From Anthoceros angustus (lineage: Eukaryota > Streptophyta > Anthocerotopsida > Anthocerotales > Anthocerotaceae), in assembly GCA_010909165.1 (NCBI GenBank), contig MU008173.1:1240001-1304000 (forward strand): DNA of 64,000 nt. Direction: 5' to 3'. The notes beneath the pieces were generated by a model that was not told the DNA's origin, ran no database searches, and saw only the letters and a program-made list of their open reading frames with translations. A program made the translations under genes and the position numbers. Of the stretch, positions 1-11,791 are shown one piece after another (the first letter of the stretch is position 1; each line of letters starts with the position of its first letter).

Positions 1-144
1 CCTACTATCACCATCTTTGTTGCATACCAATGTGTGTAGTTTGCTGCAATCCAGTGGAGCATGATGAATCGGGAGTAGCAGGAGCAGGATGCATGTCTGA
101 AGAATGCCAGATGTAGGAGAGGGTTGATGACTTGAGTGCCATCA

Positions 145-1611
145 TCATGGCAGGGGAGGGGTGGAGGCGGAGATGAGCTCTTGATACCCGTAGCGAGTTG
201 GTTGTCGAAACATGTCAGGGGAAGGGGATTGCCTCCCTCTCCTTGTGCGGTGCCTGTTGTATGCGCCCCAGGCAACAAATCCCAACAGTGACAGCAACGC
301 CAGGCACATGGAGCCGAACACGCCCACAATCAGCCTGCCGTGCATCGTGCCACTGTTTTGTGTTCCGGGCTCTTGTTGGTCTTGTTCTACAATAGATGAT
401 TCTTTGGCTCTCTTTTCCTGGCTGGCGTCCCCGGACACCAGCACTCCAGGGTGCTCCTGGTCGGGCTCAGGCCAGCTCTGGACGTCGTCGTCCTTGTTAG
501 GGCTGGAGTTCTCTCTATCCTGCTGCGAGGCAGGGGGGGAAGGGTGTTTGTACGTGGGCTTGTCTTGGTGGAAGGGAGTGATGGTGGCTGGATCATGCTC
601 GTCTAGATCGTCGTCCGGTTCTTCCATGGCTTGGTGCTGGTCCGTCACAGCCCTGTTGTTGTTGTTGTTGTTCTTGTCGTCGGCATCGAAGTCGCAGAGC
701 TTGAAGGGATAGCCCTCCTCCCCTTTCCCGCTCCCGAAGCACCACGAGTGGATGAGATGCTTCAGGGGGTTGTCCCCGGCCGAGGAGCTGAAGCCCACGA
801 ACATGTTGTGGTTCACCAGGCTGCGCAGATCCAAATCCAAGGAAAGCAGAGGCACTGCGGGCCGGGGGCTCCCGTCCCTCCCCAGCCGCACCTCCAGCAG
901 CTTCCTGAACGCATCGTAGTCGATCCAGGCCAGCAGCCTTTCCCCGCCCGCGAGCCTGACGCCCACGTCGGAAGCATTTCCCGTGGCCACAGACACCAAG
1001 CTCTCGATGTCCACGCCCACGTGGTTGTCGTTGGGGTCCAGAAACTCGGGATTCCAAAAGCAGTCCAACTCCACGGCGAAAACCTGCGGAGCCGATCTCC
1101 GATGCACCCACCCCGCCGCCGCCTCCTGCATCTCGTCCAGCGACACCATCCCCAGAGAGCCCCAGTCCAGAGACACGTTGTCGGGAACCAGGACGAAGGC
1201 GAACCCATCTCCCGGCGCACCCCCCCTCTCCCTCTCCCGCCCCCTCCTCAGCCGTTCCCGCACCATGGAGAAGGAGAAGGCGGTGGAGAAGGAGGCGAAG
1301 GTGGTGCCGTACTCCTCCTCCGTCTGCAGCGGCACCGGCTTCTTCCACAGGAAACGGCCCACTGTCCGCTTCTGGGACCCGGAAAGCTGCACCGCTACGG
1401 AGGAATTGGGACTGCTGTGATCCGGAACCATCTGCGCATCTCCTAGGCTGATGAAGTCATCGTCGCCACCATCGCCTCGGAATGACCCAACAGAGAAGGC
1501 GAATTGGGCACCAGCAGGCGCATCGGACGCCGCTGCGAGCCTGAGAAGCATGAGCAGAAGCAAAGGCGGGAGATGAGACCGCCATCTCCGGCAGCCTTCA
1601 CAAGGACCCAT
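145..1611 (-). CDS. L-type (legume) lectin membrane protein without a kinase domain
   Basis: Single-exon ORF of 488 aa from the ATG at 1609-1611. This start is chosen because a hydrophobic signal peptide follows at once (LPPLLLLMLLRLAAAS); the longer in-frame extension upstream looks non-coding. A legume-lectin domain fills about residues 35-290, with the family motifs GDGFAFVLVPD, FAVELDCFWNPEF, DNHVGVDIESL (metal/carbohydrate loop), LLAWIDYD and MFVGFSSSAG. A low-complexity acidic/Pro stalk (poly-Asn, EPDDDLDEHD) follows, then a transmembrane helix (RLIVGVFGSMCLALLSLLGF) and a basic stop-transfer. The short tail reads RYGYQELISAS, resembling the juxtamembrane start of LecRK kinases (F-x-YKEL-xxAT), and then ends. 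It is probably a cell-surface glycan-binding protein derived from an L-type lectin receptor kinase. I see no GT donor between that motif and the stop. Confidence 0.85.
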   Translation of the reverse strand: MGPCEGCRRWRSHLPPLLLLMLLRLAAASDAPAGAQFAFSVGSFRGDGGDDDFISLGDAQMVPDHSSPNSSVAVQLSGSQKRTVGRFLWKKPVPLQTEEEYGTTFASFSTAFSFSMVRERLRRGRERERGGAPGDGFAFVLVPDNVSLDWGSLGMVSLDEMQEAAAGWVHRRSAPQVFAVELDCFWNPEFLDPNDNHVGVDIESLVSVATGNASDVGVRLAGGERLLAWIDYDAFRKLLEVRLGRDGSPRPAVPLLSLDLDLRSLVNHNMFVGFSSSAGDNPLKHLIHSWCFGSGKGEEGYPFKLCDFDADDKNNNNNNRAVTDQHQAMEEPDDDLDEHDPATITPFHQDKPTYKHPSPPASQQDRENSSPNKDDDVQSWPEPDQEHPGVLVSGDASQEKRAKESSIVEQDQQEPGTQNSGTMHGRLIVGVFGSMCLALLSLLGFVAWGAYNRHRTRRGRQSPSPDMFRQPTRYGYQELISASTPPLP

Positions 1612-2050
1612 CACGGAAGCGGCGGAGAAGCAGCAGGAGACGCAGAGCCAGCAAGGGCTGGTGCTGGTGTTGGTGAGAGGGCCTCCGCGTGGCCAGAGTG
1701 GCGCGCGCAGAACGCAGACAACCCACCTGGCGTACCCGCAATGCGCAACGAAACAGGCGCTGAAACCCGTGATGGGTCCCAGAGGCAGGATATGGAGGTG
1801 CCAGCGTGGGTGGCTGTCGCACTGCTCTTCTCCGCCCCTTCCCCCGACCCCCGGACGCATCCTGATAGCTGCGTTTTAACTGCACTATTACCAGCTCTGC
1901 CGTTGCCTGTGAGCTGCTGCGGCGGGGGATCTTTTTCTGATTGTTGCCGGGATTCCTGCTTAAGGGATCTGAGATGGTGCTCGCACTCTGGTAGCTGCAG
2001 GCGCTGCAGTTTCTGAAGGACCCTAGGTTGGGGTGCAGGAGGGGGCCGTC
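1612..2050. promoter_or_regulatory. Divergent intergenic region, lectin / CNNM
   Basis: The 439 bp between two divergent start codons must hold the 5' UTRs and promoters of both genes. I see no clear TATA element. Open frames crossing it look like shadows. Confidence 0.4.
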
Positions 2051-4657
2051 ATGGTTACTCTCATCCTGGACACCGCGCATCCTATTTGGCCTCTGAGCGA
2101 GGAGGACGCCATGGATTTTGGGTCGGGGTGGTGGTGGACTTACTTGGCCATCTCGGCCGGCCTCGTGATGTTTGCGGGGATTATGTCTGGACTTACTCTG
2201 GGGCTCATGTCGCTCTCGCTCGTGGATTTGGATGTTCTTCAGCAGAGTGGGACAGAGCAGGAAAGGAAGCAGGCAGGTGGGTGTTGCGGCCGCCGAAAGG
2301 ATGTGCCTTGCCAGGCTGCAGAATTGCACACGTTTGAGTGCTTGTCGGAAGTGGGCCTCCCTGTGCTGTGGTTAACCACACTCTTGTGTTCCTTCAGCTG
2401 TAATTAAACCGCTTGTGACGAAGCAGCACCAATTGCTGGTTACGTTACTCCTCTGCAATGCTGCTGCAATGGAGGTATGAAAGTGTCGTGCTCTATAGTT
2501 TGAGCTTTAGCTTGCTGCTGGCAGGCTGGGCGGGGTCCTCAGTTTCTCTGTCCTTCGCCTTTGCAGGCTCTTCCTATTTTTCTCGACAAAATGTTCCATC
2601 CAGTTGTGGCAGTGGTGCTGTCAGTCACGTTTGTGCTCTTCTTTGGAGAGGTAACTTCCTGTCGTCCATGTCTTCTCGGCGGCACAAGCATGATGCTTTA
2701 AGAAATGAAGTGATTTTTGTTTTTTGGTTCTGCATTCTCTCCTGCCTACAGATCATCCCTCAAGCTGTATGTACACGTTTTGGGCTCGCAGTGGGTGCAA
2801 ACCTGGCGTGGCTTGTGCAATCTCTCATGGTCATCTGTTTCGTAGTCGCTTATCCCATTGGGAAGGTAGCGTGCACCCAAAGTTTGTTACTCTCTAAGCT
2901 TTTCTTCTGAGATCGCTATACTTCTAGAAATGTGTGATATGTGAAGAGCTTGATGGTGCTGCACAGGTTTTGGATGCTGTTCTGGGGCATCACGATGTTT
3001 TATTTAGACGAGCTCAGCTGAAGGCTTTGGTATCTATTCACGGGGAAGAAGTAAGTTCCATGTACGAAGTTATCCTGCATTTGTACTTACAGTCTGCCTA
3101 GCTACGGCTTTTCAAATGGATAGCATCGGATCGCATAGTATGTTTTGGATTTGTTCGTTTTCTCTTGTCGTTGAAGCATGCGTGGTTGCACAGGCAGGGA
3201 AAGGTGGAGAGCTCTCTCGTGATGAAACTATGATTATAAGAGGAGCGTTGGATCTTAGTCAGAAGACCGCTGACCAGGCCATGACGCCAATAGAGTCCAC
3301 ATTCTCCTTGGATGTGAATACTAAATTAGATTGGTGAGCTCCTACACATCCATGCAGCGTTTGGTGACCTGTGAAACTCTTTCTTAGGGGACAACTCCTT
3401 TTTTTTGCCAGGGAAGCTATAGGCAAAATCATCACTCGGGGTCACAGCCGTATTCCAGTCTACAAAGGAAGTAAGCAGAATATTATTGGCATCTTACTGG
3501 TAAGCTGATGTTCCGCACTTGCAGATTCTGAGGAGTTTGTTTCGCGTGAGGACTACGATTTGACGAGAAGAACCATGCTGCTTGTGATGCTATTAGGTGA
3601 AGAGCCTCCTGACTGTGCGAGCCGAGCAAGAAACTCCAGTCAGTGCCGTCGCCATCAGGAGAATACCACGGTATGCCCGTGCCTTTTGATATTGCTATGT
3701 AACCTATGTTTGTTTCATCTGTCCACCACTATTTCGATCTGCTGTTCACCATTCCTCTACATGTGCTGTGTTTACCAGGGTACCCGCCGACATGCCTTTG
3801 TACGACATTCTGAACGAGTTCCAGAAGGGTAGTAGTCACATGGCAGCTGTCGTGAAGGCGACAAGCAGTAACTGTAAGGGGAATGCTAGCCAAGGGCATG
3901 CTAGTCAGACAGAGGCATCAAAACCCGCTCAAACGGTAGTCAGATTTGATCTTGAGAAAGGAGAGACCTACAACTCCACAGCTGAAGAAGACGAACCTCC
4001 AAGTGAGGGGCAAGCATATTTTGTGAACGGCAGCCCGGCTGAAGGTTCTAGTCTTGTTCCTGAGGACATGGATGAGGGAGAGGTGATTGGGATTATCACT
4101 TTGGAAGACGTCATCGAGGAGCTTCTGCAGGTATGTGTTGGAACTGTCTTGTACTGTTGATACCTCCTTACAGAGATCACATCTAACAGCGTTCCTATCT
4201 GCAGGAAGAAATTGTGGATGAGACTGATGAGTATGTGGATGTCCACAAAAGGTAATCTGCCAAAAGCCTAGAAATGATGCCTGGCCTTAAACCCTTTTGA
4301 GGACGTCTCGTTTCGTTGCTCACTTTTCTATGTGCATTTGATTTCGTAGAATTCGGGTTGCGGCTGCAGCAGCACACATAGCTAGGAAACCCTCGGTCCG
4401 GCGGGGAAGCTCTTTTCGTGCTATTGTGAGTTGCCATCCGCCTTTCTTCTTCTTTACCTCGCAGAGCTCTGTCGAAAGCCGCGTATACCGCTTCTCCTGG
4501 ATTCACCATGATGTTAACATGGCTTGTGCTTGTGTAGGCTGGGAAACCTGAAAAAACTGCTACAGGTGATGATACGTCAACTAGGGGTAAAGGGGGAACG
4601 TTTAGCATGAAACGAGAACATAGCTTGTCGGAACCCTTGCTGGGACGTCCGCTCTGA
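2051..4657 (+). CDS. CNNM/DUF21 domain protein with CBS module (CBSDUF family)
   Basis: Twelve exons: 2051-2276, 2398-2474, 2567-2650, 2752-2865, 2967-3050, 3194-3333, 3412-3499, 3597-3670, 3779-4130, 4205-4251, 4350-4425, 4538-4657 (493 aa). All introns are GT-AG, 74-143 bp, and every phase closes. The N-terminal DUF21/CNNM transmembrane domain (about 25-200) shows [46 protein letters not shown]-like [17 protein letters not shown] and [12 protein letters not shown]. The CBS region includes [41 protein letters not shown] and [20 protein letters not shown], then a tail with [17 protein letters not shown]. Family members are membrane proteins linked to Mg2+ or other divalent-cation transport; substrate and membrane are inferred. 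A second in-frame ATG at 2111 is an alternative start. Length and exon content match the plant family. Confidence 0.95.
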
Positions 4658-6139
4658 CTCTTCTATGTGAATGTACATATGGAGTACGTGACTCTTTGAA
4701 GCATACAACCTGAAAACGGCTTAAAAACCTGAAAACGGATGGCAAAATTACTGAATTTAGAGGTTTTTCAAAGATTACCTCGAAGCCCCGCCCTGGGATT
4801 TCCCGGATTTTGACATGGAGAAACCCTGTAGGACACTATAGTGTGCGGCGTGCGGGGACGATGGCATGAACCATGAACCCCATCGGACCATGTTCCCCAT
4901 TTGCATTACAACCGTTGGAGCGTTATTTGATTTAATAAGTCATCAATTTATAGTTTTATTCTTCATAATATAAGTAGGTACAGTAACACCCCTCACTGCG
5001 CAGCTAATAAGGAAGCGACAAGTGCTGGCTTCCCAGCGGTCTAGGACCTCGCCAATTCACTCCACAAGAGACTTGCGATTCTCGGCCTCAACTGTCAACA
5101 CATCACTAGGCTGGCAGCTGGCCGTCATCGACGACTCGCAGCCACCTCCTCGAGGTGCTGCTCTTTATTATAAGAATACAACGATGGAATCTGGCTATCT
5201 ACGCCCAACTGGCTACTGCCCTTGATTCCATGACAAGCTCACTAGCTAGCTCTCCACAGCTCTCTCAAAGAGTGAGTCCCACTTGTTTCTCAAAGCCCTT
5301 GCTCTAGCCCGCAGCATGACCTTAACTAGGCAGCTGTTAAATCTAGGGATTCTTACAGACCACTTATCACTAAGAGTCCTCTCTAGGCAGCTCTTCATTT
5401 GTGGCTGTAGCAATTGCTCTCTATCATTGCATGAAGCATGCAACACATGCATCTTCTTAACAGGGCAGCTACTAACTTAGCTTTTTACCTTTTTCAACTT
5501 TTCACCTTTCTACCTTATTTTACCAGTGCCGTTACTGGTACACCAAATATCTCAGTTGGTGTGATAAGGGTGTTTTTCTTTCGACTAAAAACCACGACGG
5601 AGAATTCAAAGAGTAGTTCGCCATATGGAGATTCCAGTCACCCGATTATGGTCGAACTAAGTGCAGAATTTAGCTATATGTATGCCCTAAGGCGGAGCGG
5701 CTAGGTACATATTGAGAAGTGACGGGGAGGAAGGGGAGGCTGATTATGACCAAGTGGACGAGAATCAGAAAATCATCGATGATGTTGAACACAAAAGTTG
5801 GCAGGATGGGTTCGGGGGACCATAGCGTCAAAACCTGAAGGAGCACTGTGGCATTGACAGCAAATGCGCTGGCTTTGAATGACTACTCGACAACTAAAGA
5901 GTCAAATGACACCGGCGACAGCTTTGTCTTTGCACGGCGTGTACGCTTGCAAGGAGTCAGCACTATAATGGATGGCCATTGCTTCAGAATCTGCCCTTGC
6001 ACGGCGTGTACGCTTGCAAGGAGTAAGAACTACAATGGATGGCCATTGCTTCAAAATTTGCCCTTGCACGGCGTCTACGCTTGTAAGGAGTAGGGACCAT
6101 GGATGGCCATTGCTTCAGAAGAATTGAAAACTATCCAGC
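4658..6139. other. Intergenic region
   Basis: No gene recognised. The first 300 bases probably hold the 3' UTR of the CNNM gene. A 67-bp minisatellite lies at the right end and is listed separately. Confidence 0.5.
5931..6120. repeat. 67-bp tandem repeat, about 2.8 copies
   Basis: The word gcacggcgt recurs at 5932, 5999 and 6066, an exact 67-bp period. Each unit also carries gcttgcaaggagt and atggatggccattgcttca. The copies differ by a few substitutions and small indels. Confidence 0.9.
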
Positions 6140-7012
6140 CTAATAAAAATAAGGTTCACCAAAATTTTCAAAACCCAGACATGACCAGAGCGAGTGGAGC
6201 GGGTGCGACAGCTTGTCCGAGCAAGCTTGACCGTGAATCTCCATGGTGACCATGTGGTGTTGGTACATTATCCGGAAGCAGTAGCTGAGCACGTCATGCA
6301 CCCCGCTGTAGTCCACAAAACCCTTCCTGTTGGCTGTCATGAAGCCCTTGAGCACACGCGTGTGCTCATCTCCCAGATCCCAGCTAGTGGTAGCCCAGCC
6401 AACCTCATTCTTCCAGGGAGAATGCCACCGCTCTGGCCGCTCCAGGTCACCAGACGCTATGAGATGGTTGAGGAAGACGTAGAATTTGAGGCAATCATAG
6501 GCGAGATCGGAGAAGCCGAAGCCGTGAATGTGCGTGGTCCTACATTCCAGATCTTGGATACCAACTCCTGTGTGCGCCAGCAGCAAAACAGCCTCCATGT
6601 TGTTCGCGTTGAACAGCGCCTTCACAACCCCGGCTACATTCCCTCCCTCGTATCCTGACGAGCATGGCAACCTCGGCCTGGAGCGCCAGAAGTCGACCGA
6701 TTGGTAACCGGGCCACAGGATGTCGGGATCGACGACGTCGCTGAGACATCCGTCGTCGTACACTGTTGTCCGCTTCAGGATACTGTCCAGGTCGTATTTG
6801 CGCCTCTCAGTGGCCGCGAAGTTGGAGATGGTGGACTCGAACCGGGCAGTGAAGTGACGGATTTTCTTCGCCTGCCGCACCCTCTCTTCCTCCGTCTCGC
6901 ATCGCTTGGCCCGCAGGCGTGGTGGTCTGGGATTGTTGCGGTAGTAGAGCACCTCAAGGCAATCTACCAGAGCGTCCCACGGAATGTTGTGCCATTGATG
7001 ACACCTCGCCAT
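6140..7012 (-). CDS. Hypothetical protein
   Basis: Open frame of 290 aa from the ATG at 7010-7012 (MARCHQWHNIPWDALVDCLE) to the stop at 6140-6142. The frame stays open about 50 bp further upstream but without an ATG. The product is soluble-looking, mixed charged and aromatic, with Trp-rich stretches (WPGYQSVDFWRSRPRLP, RPERWHSPWKNEVGWATTSW) and a basic EEERVRQAKKIRHF segment. I recognise no domain, signal peptide or membrane helix. The length, balanced composition and lack of low complexity make a real or recently decayed gene more likely than chance. It could be the remnant exon of a larger gene or a lineage-specific protein. The 67-bp minisatellite abuts its 3' end. Confidence 0.4.
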   Translation of the reverse strand: MARCHQWHNIPWDALVDCLEVLYYRNNPRPPRLRAKRCETEEERVRQAKKIRHFTARFESTISNFAATERRKYDLDSILKRTTVYDDGCLSDVVDPDILWPGYQSVDFWRSRPRLPCSSGYEGGNVAGVVKALFNANNMEAVLLLAHTGVGIQDLECRTTHIHGFGFSDLAYDCLKFYVFLNHLIASGDLERPERWHSPWKNEVGWATTSWDLGDEHTRVLKGFMTANRKGFVDYSGVHDVLSYCFRIMYQHHMVTMEIHGQACSDKLSHPLHSLWSCLGFENFGEPYFY

Positions 7013-7406
7013 GGCAATCACTAGCAAACCGTGCTGTCGAATCACTGTATAGTTTGTCACATCCCGCTAGAATGCGAGGATACATGTGATTACACGCAGC
7101 TTCCGTGTTTGTTAAGGCAACCCTCGGCTCCTTCCAAGACTTCCGTGTTTCCTGAGGCAACTCTCAAGACTTGAATGCATATGCTTGGGCATTCCTTCTT
7201 TTCCTGTATCGATTATGTTTTTCATTTCTCGTCCAGCAGAAACTAATAGGGAATACTGAAATTCCTCCAATGACGCTGCTCTCTGCTTGGGCATGTTGTT
7301 TGATAAATGCGTCTCGCGCTCGCGTCTCGCGCTCTTCTACAAAATGTAAAGTGCCGATACTCTTCACGTCCATCTTTGAAGCAAGGGCTCTCATTCCTCT
7401 GCAGAC
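7013..7406. other. Intergenic region
   Basis: No gene seen. It contains a duplicated short phrase (cttccgtgtttcctgaggcaac / cttccgtgtttgttaaggcaac, 7101-7161) and the probable 3' UTR of the OST48 gene. Confidence 0.4.
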
Positions 7407-10151
7407 CTACTTTTGGTAGAGGAAAACAAGCCCGAAAATGAAAAAGGCCGCCATCTGCACCAGAACGACCCACAATTTCAAAGTCCGCGCACGCAACATG
7501 TTCACAAATCAACCAGGATGCGTACCGAGTTCATTGCCACATACCATGGAGAAGGACGCGCCATAATAAGGAAAAGCGGCCGGAATAAACCTCTCGTACT
7601 CATTGTGCCTGAAGGGTCTTACAGGTATCTGCACAAATCTGGTGAATTAACCATGTCCTTCGCCGTGCATGCAAATATGCAAATCCGTTACCTGTTTGCT
7701 CAACGTCAATGAGGTATACCCAAGCCTCCAATATTCAACTTTAAACTGAAAGACTCCATACACATCTGGGACTTGAAACTTGGTATGATAGTGACCCTGC
7801 CAAGATATAAAGTCAGTGATACGGTCTTACCCTCACGAGATTTACACTACAACATCATTGAACAAGCGCACCTTCCCATCATGCGACAATGTCTTCCTGA
7901 TATAAGGAGACATCATGTAAAATTGTACTTGCACATCATCTGCCTGATATGGGTGCCAGTGCTTGCCTGTCCACTCATAAATGTCTACAGAGAACTCCTG
8001 TTGTTCGGATATTGTTCCAGCACGTTAGGACTCAAGCAAGCCTTCAATTAATTGCGCCACTGGATTAAAAAAATAGCAGTCTTGTACCAGATTGTCTGTG
8101 ATTCTGTACATTGAAGGTTCCCCCTCCTCGTCAACTTTTTTGTGCCGGAGATTCACAGCCTGCAGCAACACACAGACATATTATGCTTATGATAGACTGC
8201 ATTCAAATGACTTGTACATAACATTGCATAACAAGAGCCCACAGGGCACATAAGCCACCCCCTGGAACTCTCATAACAAAGAGGTCCACCTCACCTTTAG
8301 ATGACCCCGCTCATGGAAAACCCACTTGGTCAGCTCGGTCGCAAATTTCTCATTTCCAGATTTTGGATACCTGGCGTAAGTGGACAGCACATTACAATGA
8401 TCCAGCATCTATTGCATAGCATGATGTGCAGAGAAAAAATAGGGGACGGACCATTCTGAAAGGATGAAGCACCTAGCCAACTCTGCTTTCATAGCCTATA
8501 AGATACATAAAGGAAAGGCAAACTCACCTTTTTGAATCTGTGGCTTGACGAACCTCAGACTTGAAGAATCTGCAGCATTCCCATGGTTGAAAATCAATCT
8601 CTATATGACACACTTTACAATCTCCTCTAAAACTTCTGAAGATAAGTTTTCTAGATGAAAGTGAAAAAAAGGTTATCACATACTCGTCGCTGAACAGATC
8701 CAATGAGCCTGATATCAGAATTCGAGCATTGTTCCTTGCCTGGTACATCTCATAAGTGGGTACGGCACAAGGCCTGAAAACAATATTGACTGCTCTCATA
8801 ACAAAGTTCCAAATTTCTGTAAAAGCAGCTTTACCTGCACCACTGACACTAATCCAATGGAGGTCCCACTGAGGACTGGTGGTTCTTTCAGAGGAACAAA
8901 TAGCTTTCCAGAATATGCTGATGGAGATGCAGATAAGACCTTCACCACCTGCAAAACCGAAGTCAGCAAGGTATTCAAATCTCACCGTCTGGCTATGCAC
9001 TTGAAACCTAAGGAAGGTGGAAAGAAGGGCCAATTTGTGTAACTCTCCGTCCAGATCCACACAGATCCAGAAAGGTCTCTTACCAGCTCACTTGTATTCA
9101 CAGAATGCCCAATCCCCCGAAACAGAATAGGTTCCTGCAAGGTGACGCATCAGACGACAGAAGCTGGCCATAAACTGAAATCTGAAGAAAGTGATGTAGC
9201 CGTCCAAAATTCCACCTTTATGCCATCCTTGCCCAGAATCACTGAGGAGTCTATCAACTTGTCACCAACAATCAAAGAGCGATCCCCATGTGCTGTCTCT
9301 GCAAAGCTGATGTGGTCAATAACCACGGACTCTGCATCCTGCACACAAATTTTAACAGAGCACAGACCATGGTCTTAACAGCAGCAGGAGCTGAGCAAAC
9401 TTGCCTACCTACCTACGCCAATGTCAGCCTAGTCCGCAGGATTGGTCATACATCCAGATTACCAAACATATGACTGCGATATGTGTCACAACCTCATTAA
9501 AATCCACGCCACATTCTGTGGCAATGTCTCGAATGACATCAGAAGTGGATACATCAGCAGCCAGAACAAGATCATGCCCGGAGTCCACGAAATCCAGAAC
9601 TGCAGCAGCATCCAAAGAGCCGCCAAAACCTGATTTGTCAAATTATACCAACAGTAAATCAGATTGCAGCTTAAATGGCGACAGATACAGCAACAGTGAG
9701 GCCGGTCTAAGACTTCCACAGTAGCAACCTGTACCAATTCAGAAAAGTCCAAAGGCTACGAAGTGCAGACTCACGCTCAACAGAAGGAGCGAACAAGATC
9801 AGAGCATCGTAGAGATATTTGCCATATCTCTGGAGTGCAAGTTTGGGGTCCTCAGCCAGGTTGAAATCCAGCTCATAGCCGCGATCTGGAATTCCACAAA
9901 GTAAAGACAGCGGGGTAAGGAACAGACTGCCACAACAACGAATTGCTTCCTGCGAACCTCATGTGCTTACCTGTAAGCGACTGGAAGTAGACAGAATGTG
10001 ATGAGCGGCGGCTGAGATCATCTAATAGCACCAGCACCTTCTGGTCGGATGGGAATTCCTCCGAAAACGCTCCGCACTGAGCCGAGAGCAGGGCGACGAG
10101 GAAGCAAGCCCCCAGGCAGGACGCCCACACCGTCCACGGGCCGCGCTCCAT
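7407..10151 (-). CDS. OST48: Oligosaccharyltransferase 48-kDa subunit (OST48/DDOST/WBP1)
   Basis: Fourteen exons read on the minus strand: 9971-10151, 9775-9885, 9493-9629, 9216-9338, 9084-9134, 8835-8948, 8684-8739, 8528-8569, 8295-8370, 8088-8159, 7872-7997, 7692-7796, 7545-7628, 7407-7454. They give 441 aa, the usual plant length. A signal peptide ([17 protein letters not shown]) precedes [18 protein letters not shown]. Conserved blocks follow: [97 protein letters not shown] and [16 protein letters not shown]. The C-terminal membrane anchor ([12 protein letters not shown]) ends in a lysine-containing ER tail (YQK). The protein is a structural subunit of the ER complex that transfers the dolichol-linked glycan to Asn. 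The third intron donor is weak (gttgtg). Confidence 0.96.
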
Positions 10152-10285
10152 CGCTCTCACCTTGGCACGAGGGCAACCAGGCGCCAAATTGTCGCACAAG
10201 GACTACCTAAACGGAGTTGGCATAGAAAAGCGGATGAAATAAAACAGGTTCCGTTGTACAACTGTTCTTTTGAACTGCGCTTTCC
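10152..10285. promoter_or_regulatory. 134-bp divergent spacer between OST48 and the small-protein gene
   Basis: Only 134 bp separate two start codons on opposite strands, so both 5' UTRs and promoters must overlap here or lie inside the partner gene. Confidence 0.5.
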
Positions 10286-10979
10286 ATGGGCTTCCAGTGG
10301 ACCTTCGATCGCAGTGGCGGGGGCGACCAGCAGCCGGCCTCGGACTCACCTCCTGTTGCTGCCGCAGGTGTGGCGCCCGGTCACACTGACGTTGGTGAGG
10401 ATGTTAAGGAGATCGCCCAGCCTGTAGCGCAGGAGCTGCCCAGGACCACCGTGGTTCGGTATCCGAAGCCGGTTCCCAAGCTGCAGCAGAAGCTGGAGAT
10501 TGGCAGCGAAGATGGCAAGGGGTCCTCCTCCAGCAACATGTGGCAGGTTGGCCTCTCGCTTTCCTTGCCATAGAAACCGCTTTCTTTTTCATTTTTCTCC
10601 AAGCTGCTGCATAGAGTCGTATTGCAAAACATGCCCCTCTTAATTGGACACCTGATAGCGTCTGTTGCTGCTTAGCTGTACTCCAAGGTCAGGGTGCGAG
10701 TTTGTTTGGCCTCTGCCGGGAGTGTGGCATCACTGCTCTCCTGCGTTTAGGGTTGAAGGTTCCGGTTTTGCTCATCGGTCGATTCCAGCTGACACACCAC
10801 TGTGCTCACGCTACCATGGTTTCTTTGCTCGCTGTTTGCTGACCTCTAGGCTGCGGTACTTTTCTGTTGGCTTTTTGCAGGTGTATGCAATGGCAGGGTT
10901 TATGGTAGGTCGCTGGATCTGGGCTCGGGTGAAAGAGAGAAGAGCACGAAGATTTAATCGGGAAGATGAAGACTTATAG
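10286..10979 (+). CDS. Small protein of unknown function, two exons
   Basis: Exon 1 10286-10546 and exon 2 10881-10979 give 119 aa; the 334-bp GT-AG intron is phase 0. The N-terminal half is Pro/Ala/Gly-rich and probably disordered. The C-terminal half is better ordered: TTVVRYPKPVPKLQQKLEI, then WQVYAMAGFMVGRWIWARV, then a strongly basic KERRARRF and an acidic end. The hydrophobic Trp-containing helix followed by basic residues suggests a short membrane-anchored or membrane-associated protein. I recognise no named family. Clean splicing, a sharp drop in coding character at both ends and the divergent promoter with OST48 support a real gene. Confidence 0.7.
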
Positions 10980-11791
10980 CCGTAGTTGCAAGTGATTTGA
11001 ATCTGAACGTATTCTGGCTCTCAATACCTACCCTGGTAGTACTGGTACCCTTGTATTACCTTCTGGAGGTTTAGGAGTTCAGAGTTTAGGTCTCTTGTGA
11101 TCTCGTGTCCAGCTGTGAAGGAAAGTTTTGTTTTATTTGAACTGTAATCTATTTATTCCAAATTGATTTCAGCAACCCAGTCTTGTTTCTTACATGTAGG
11201 TGGTTGGGGGGGGAGGAGGGGGGACCGGCAATTACTGTAGTGGGTACCAGAAGCAAATGCAAGGAGCGATGTACCGTAGTCTGGTGGTCTCTCTACCCGT
11301 ATGTAGTTTCTGCTACCCGTGACCTTGTCTGGTGTGTACAAGTATACATGGACACACTGAATTGTGAGTCATACGCTCACCTGCAACTTTTCTGGTGGAG
11401 ACCTTGCGTGCAAGACTAGGCAGTGGTGGAGGTGTCAGAGTCAGCAAGGACGATGTCTGTTAAAGGAGGCAGATGCATCACTTCTTTGTGAGACGCGCTT
11501 TTCATGGCGAGTCAGACTCTGTAGAAAGAACGGAGAGACTGACTCATACAAGGAGCCAGCTTATAATCAGTTCTCTAAAAAGAGAGGAGTGCATGTACTC
11601 GTCTACATCTACACGGCCCTATTGCGGCCATGGAAAATGGCATTGTGTCGGCAAGCCAAGAGCCTGGAGAAAAGCCTGGCACAGCCAGCTGCTAGACTTT
11701 GTTGTAATAAAGCCAGCTGATAGACTATGAATAAAGTCGCCTGAGAAGAGAGTATAGTACATGTACAGACAGGCTAGCTTAAGATTAAGGT
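10980..11791. other. Convergent intergenic region
   Basis: The 812 bp between two 3' ends hold no coding signal I trust; probably the two 3' UTRs. A G-run (ggggggggaggagggggg) lies near 11205-11222. Confidence 0.4.

Noticed and set aside
593-1446. Open frames on both strands across the lectin gene
   Set aside because: The lectin frame explains all conserved motifs; the others are by-products of GC-rich codons.
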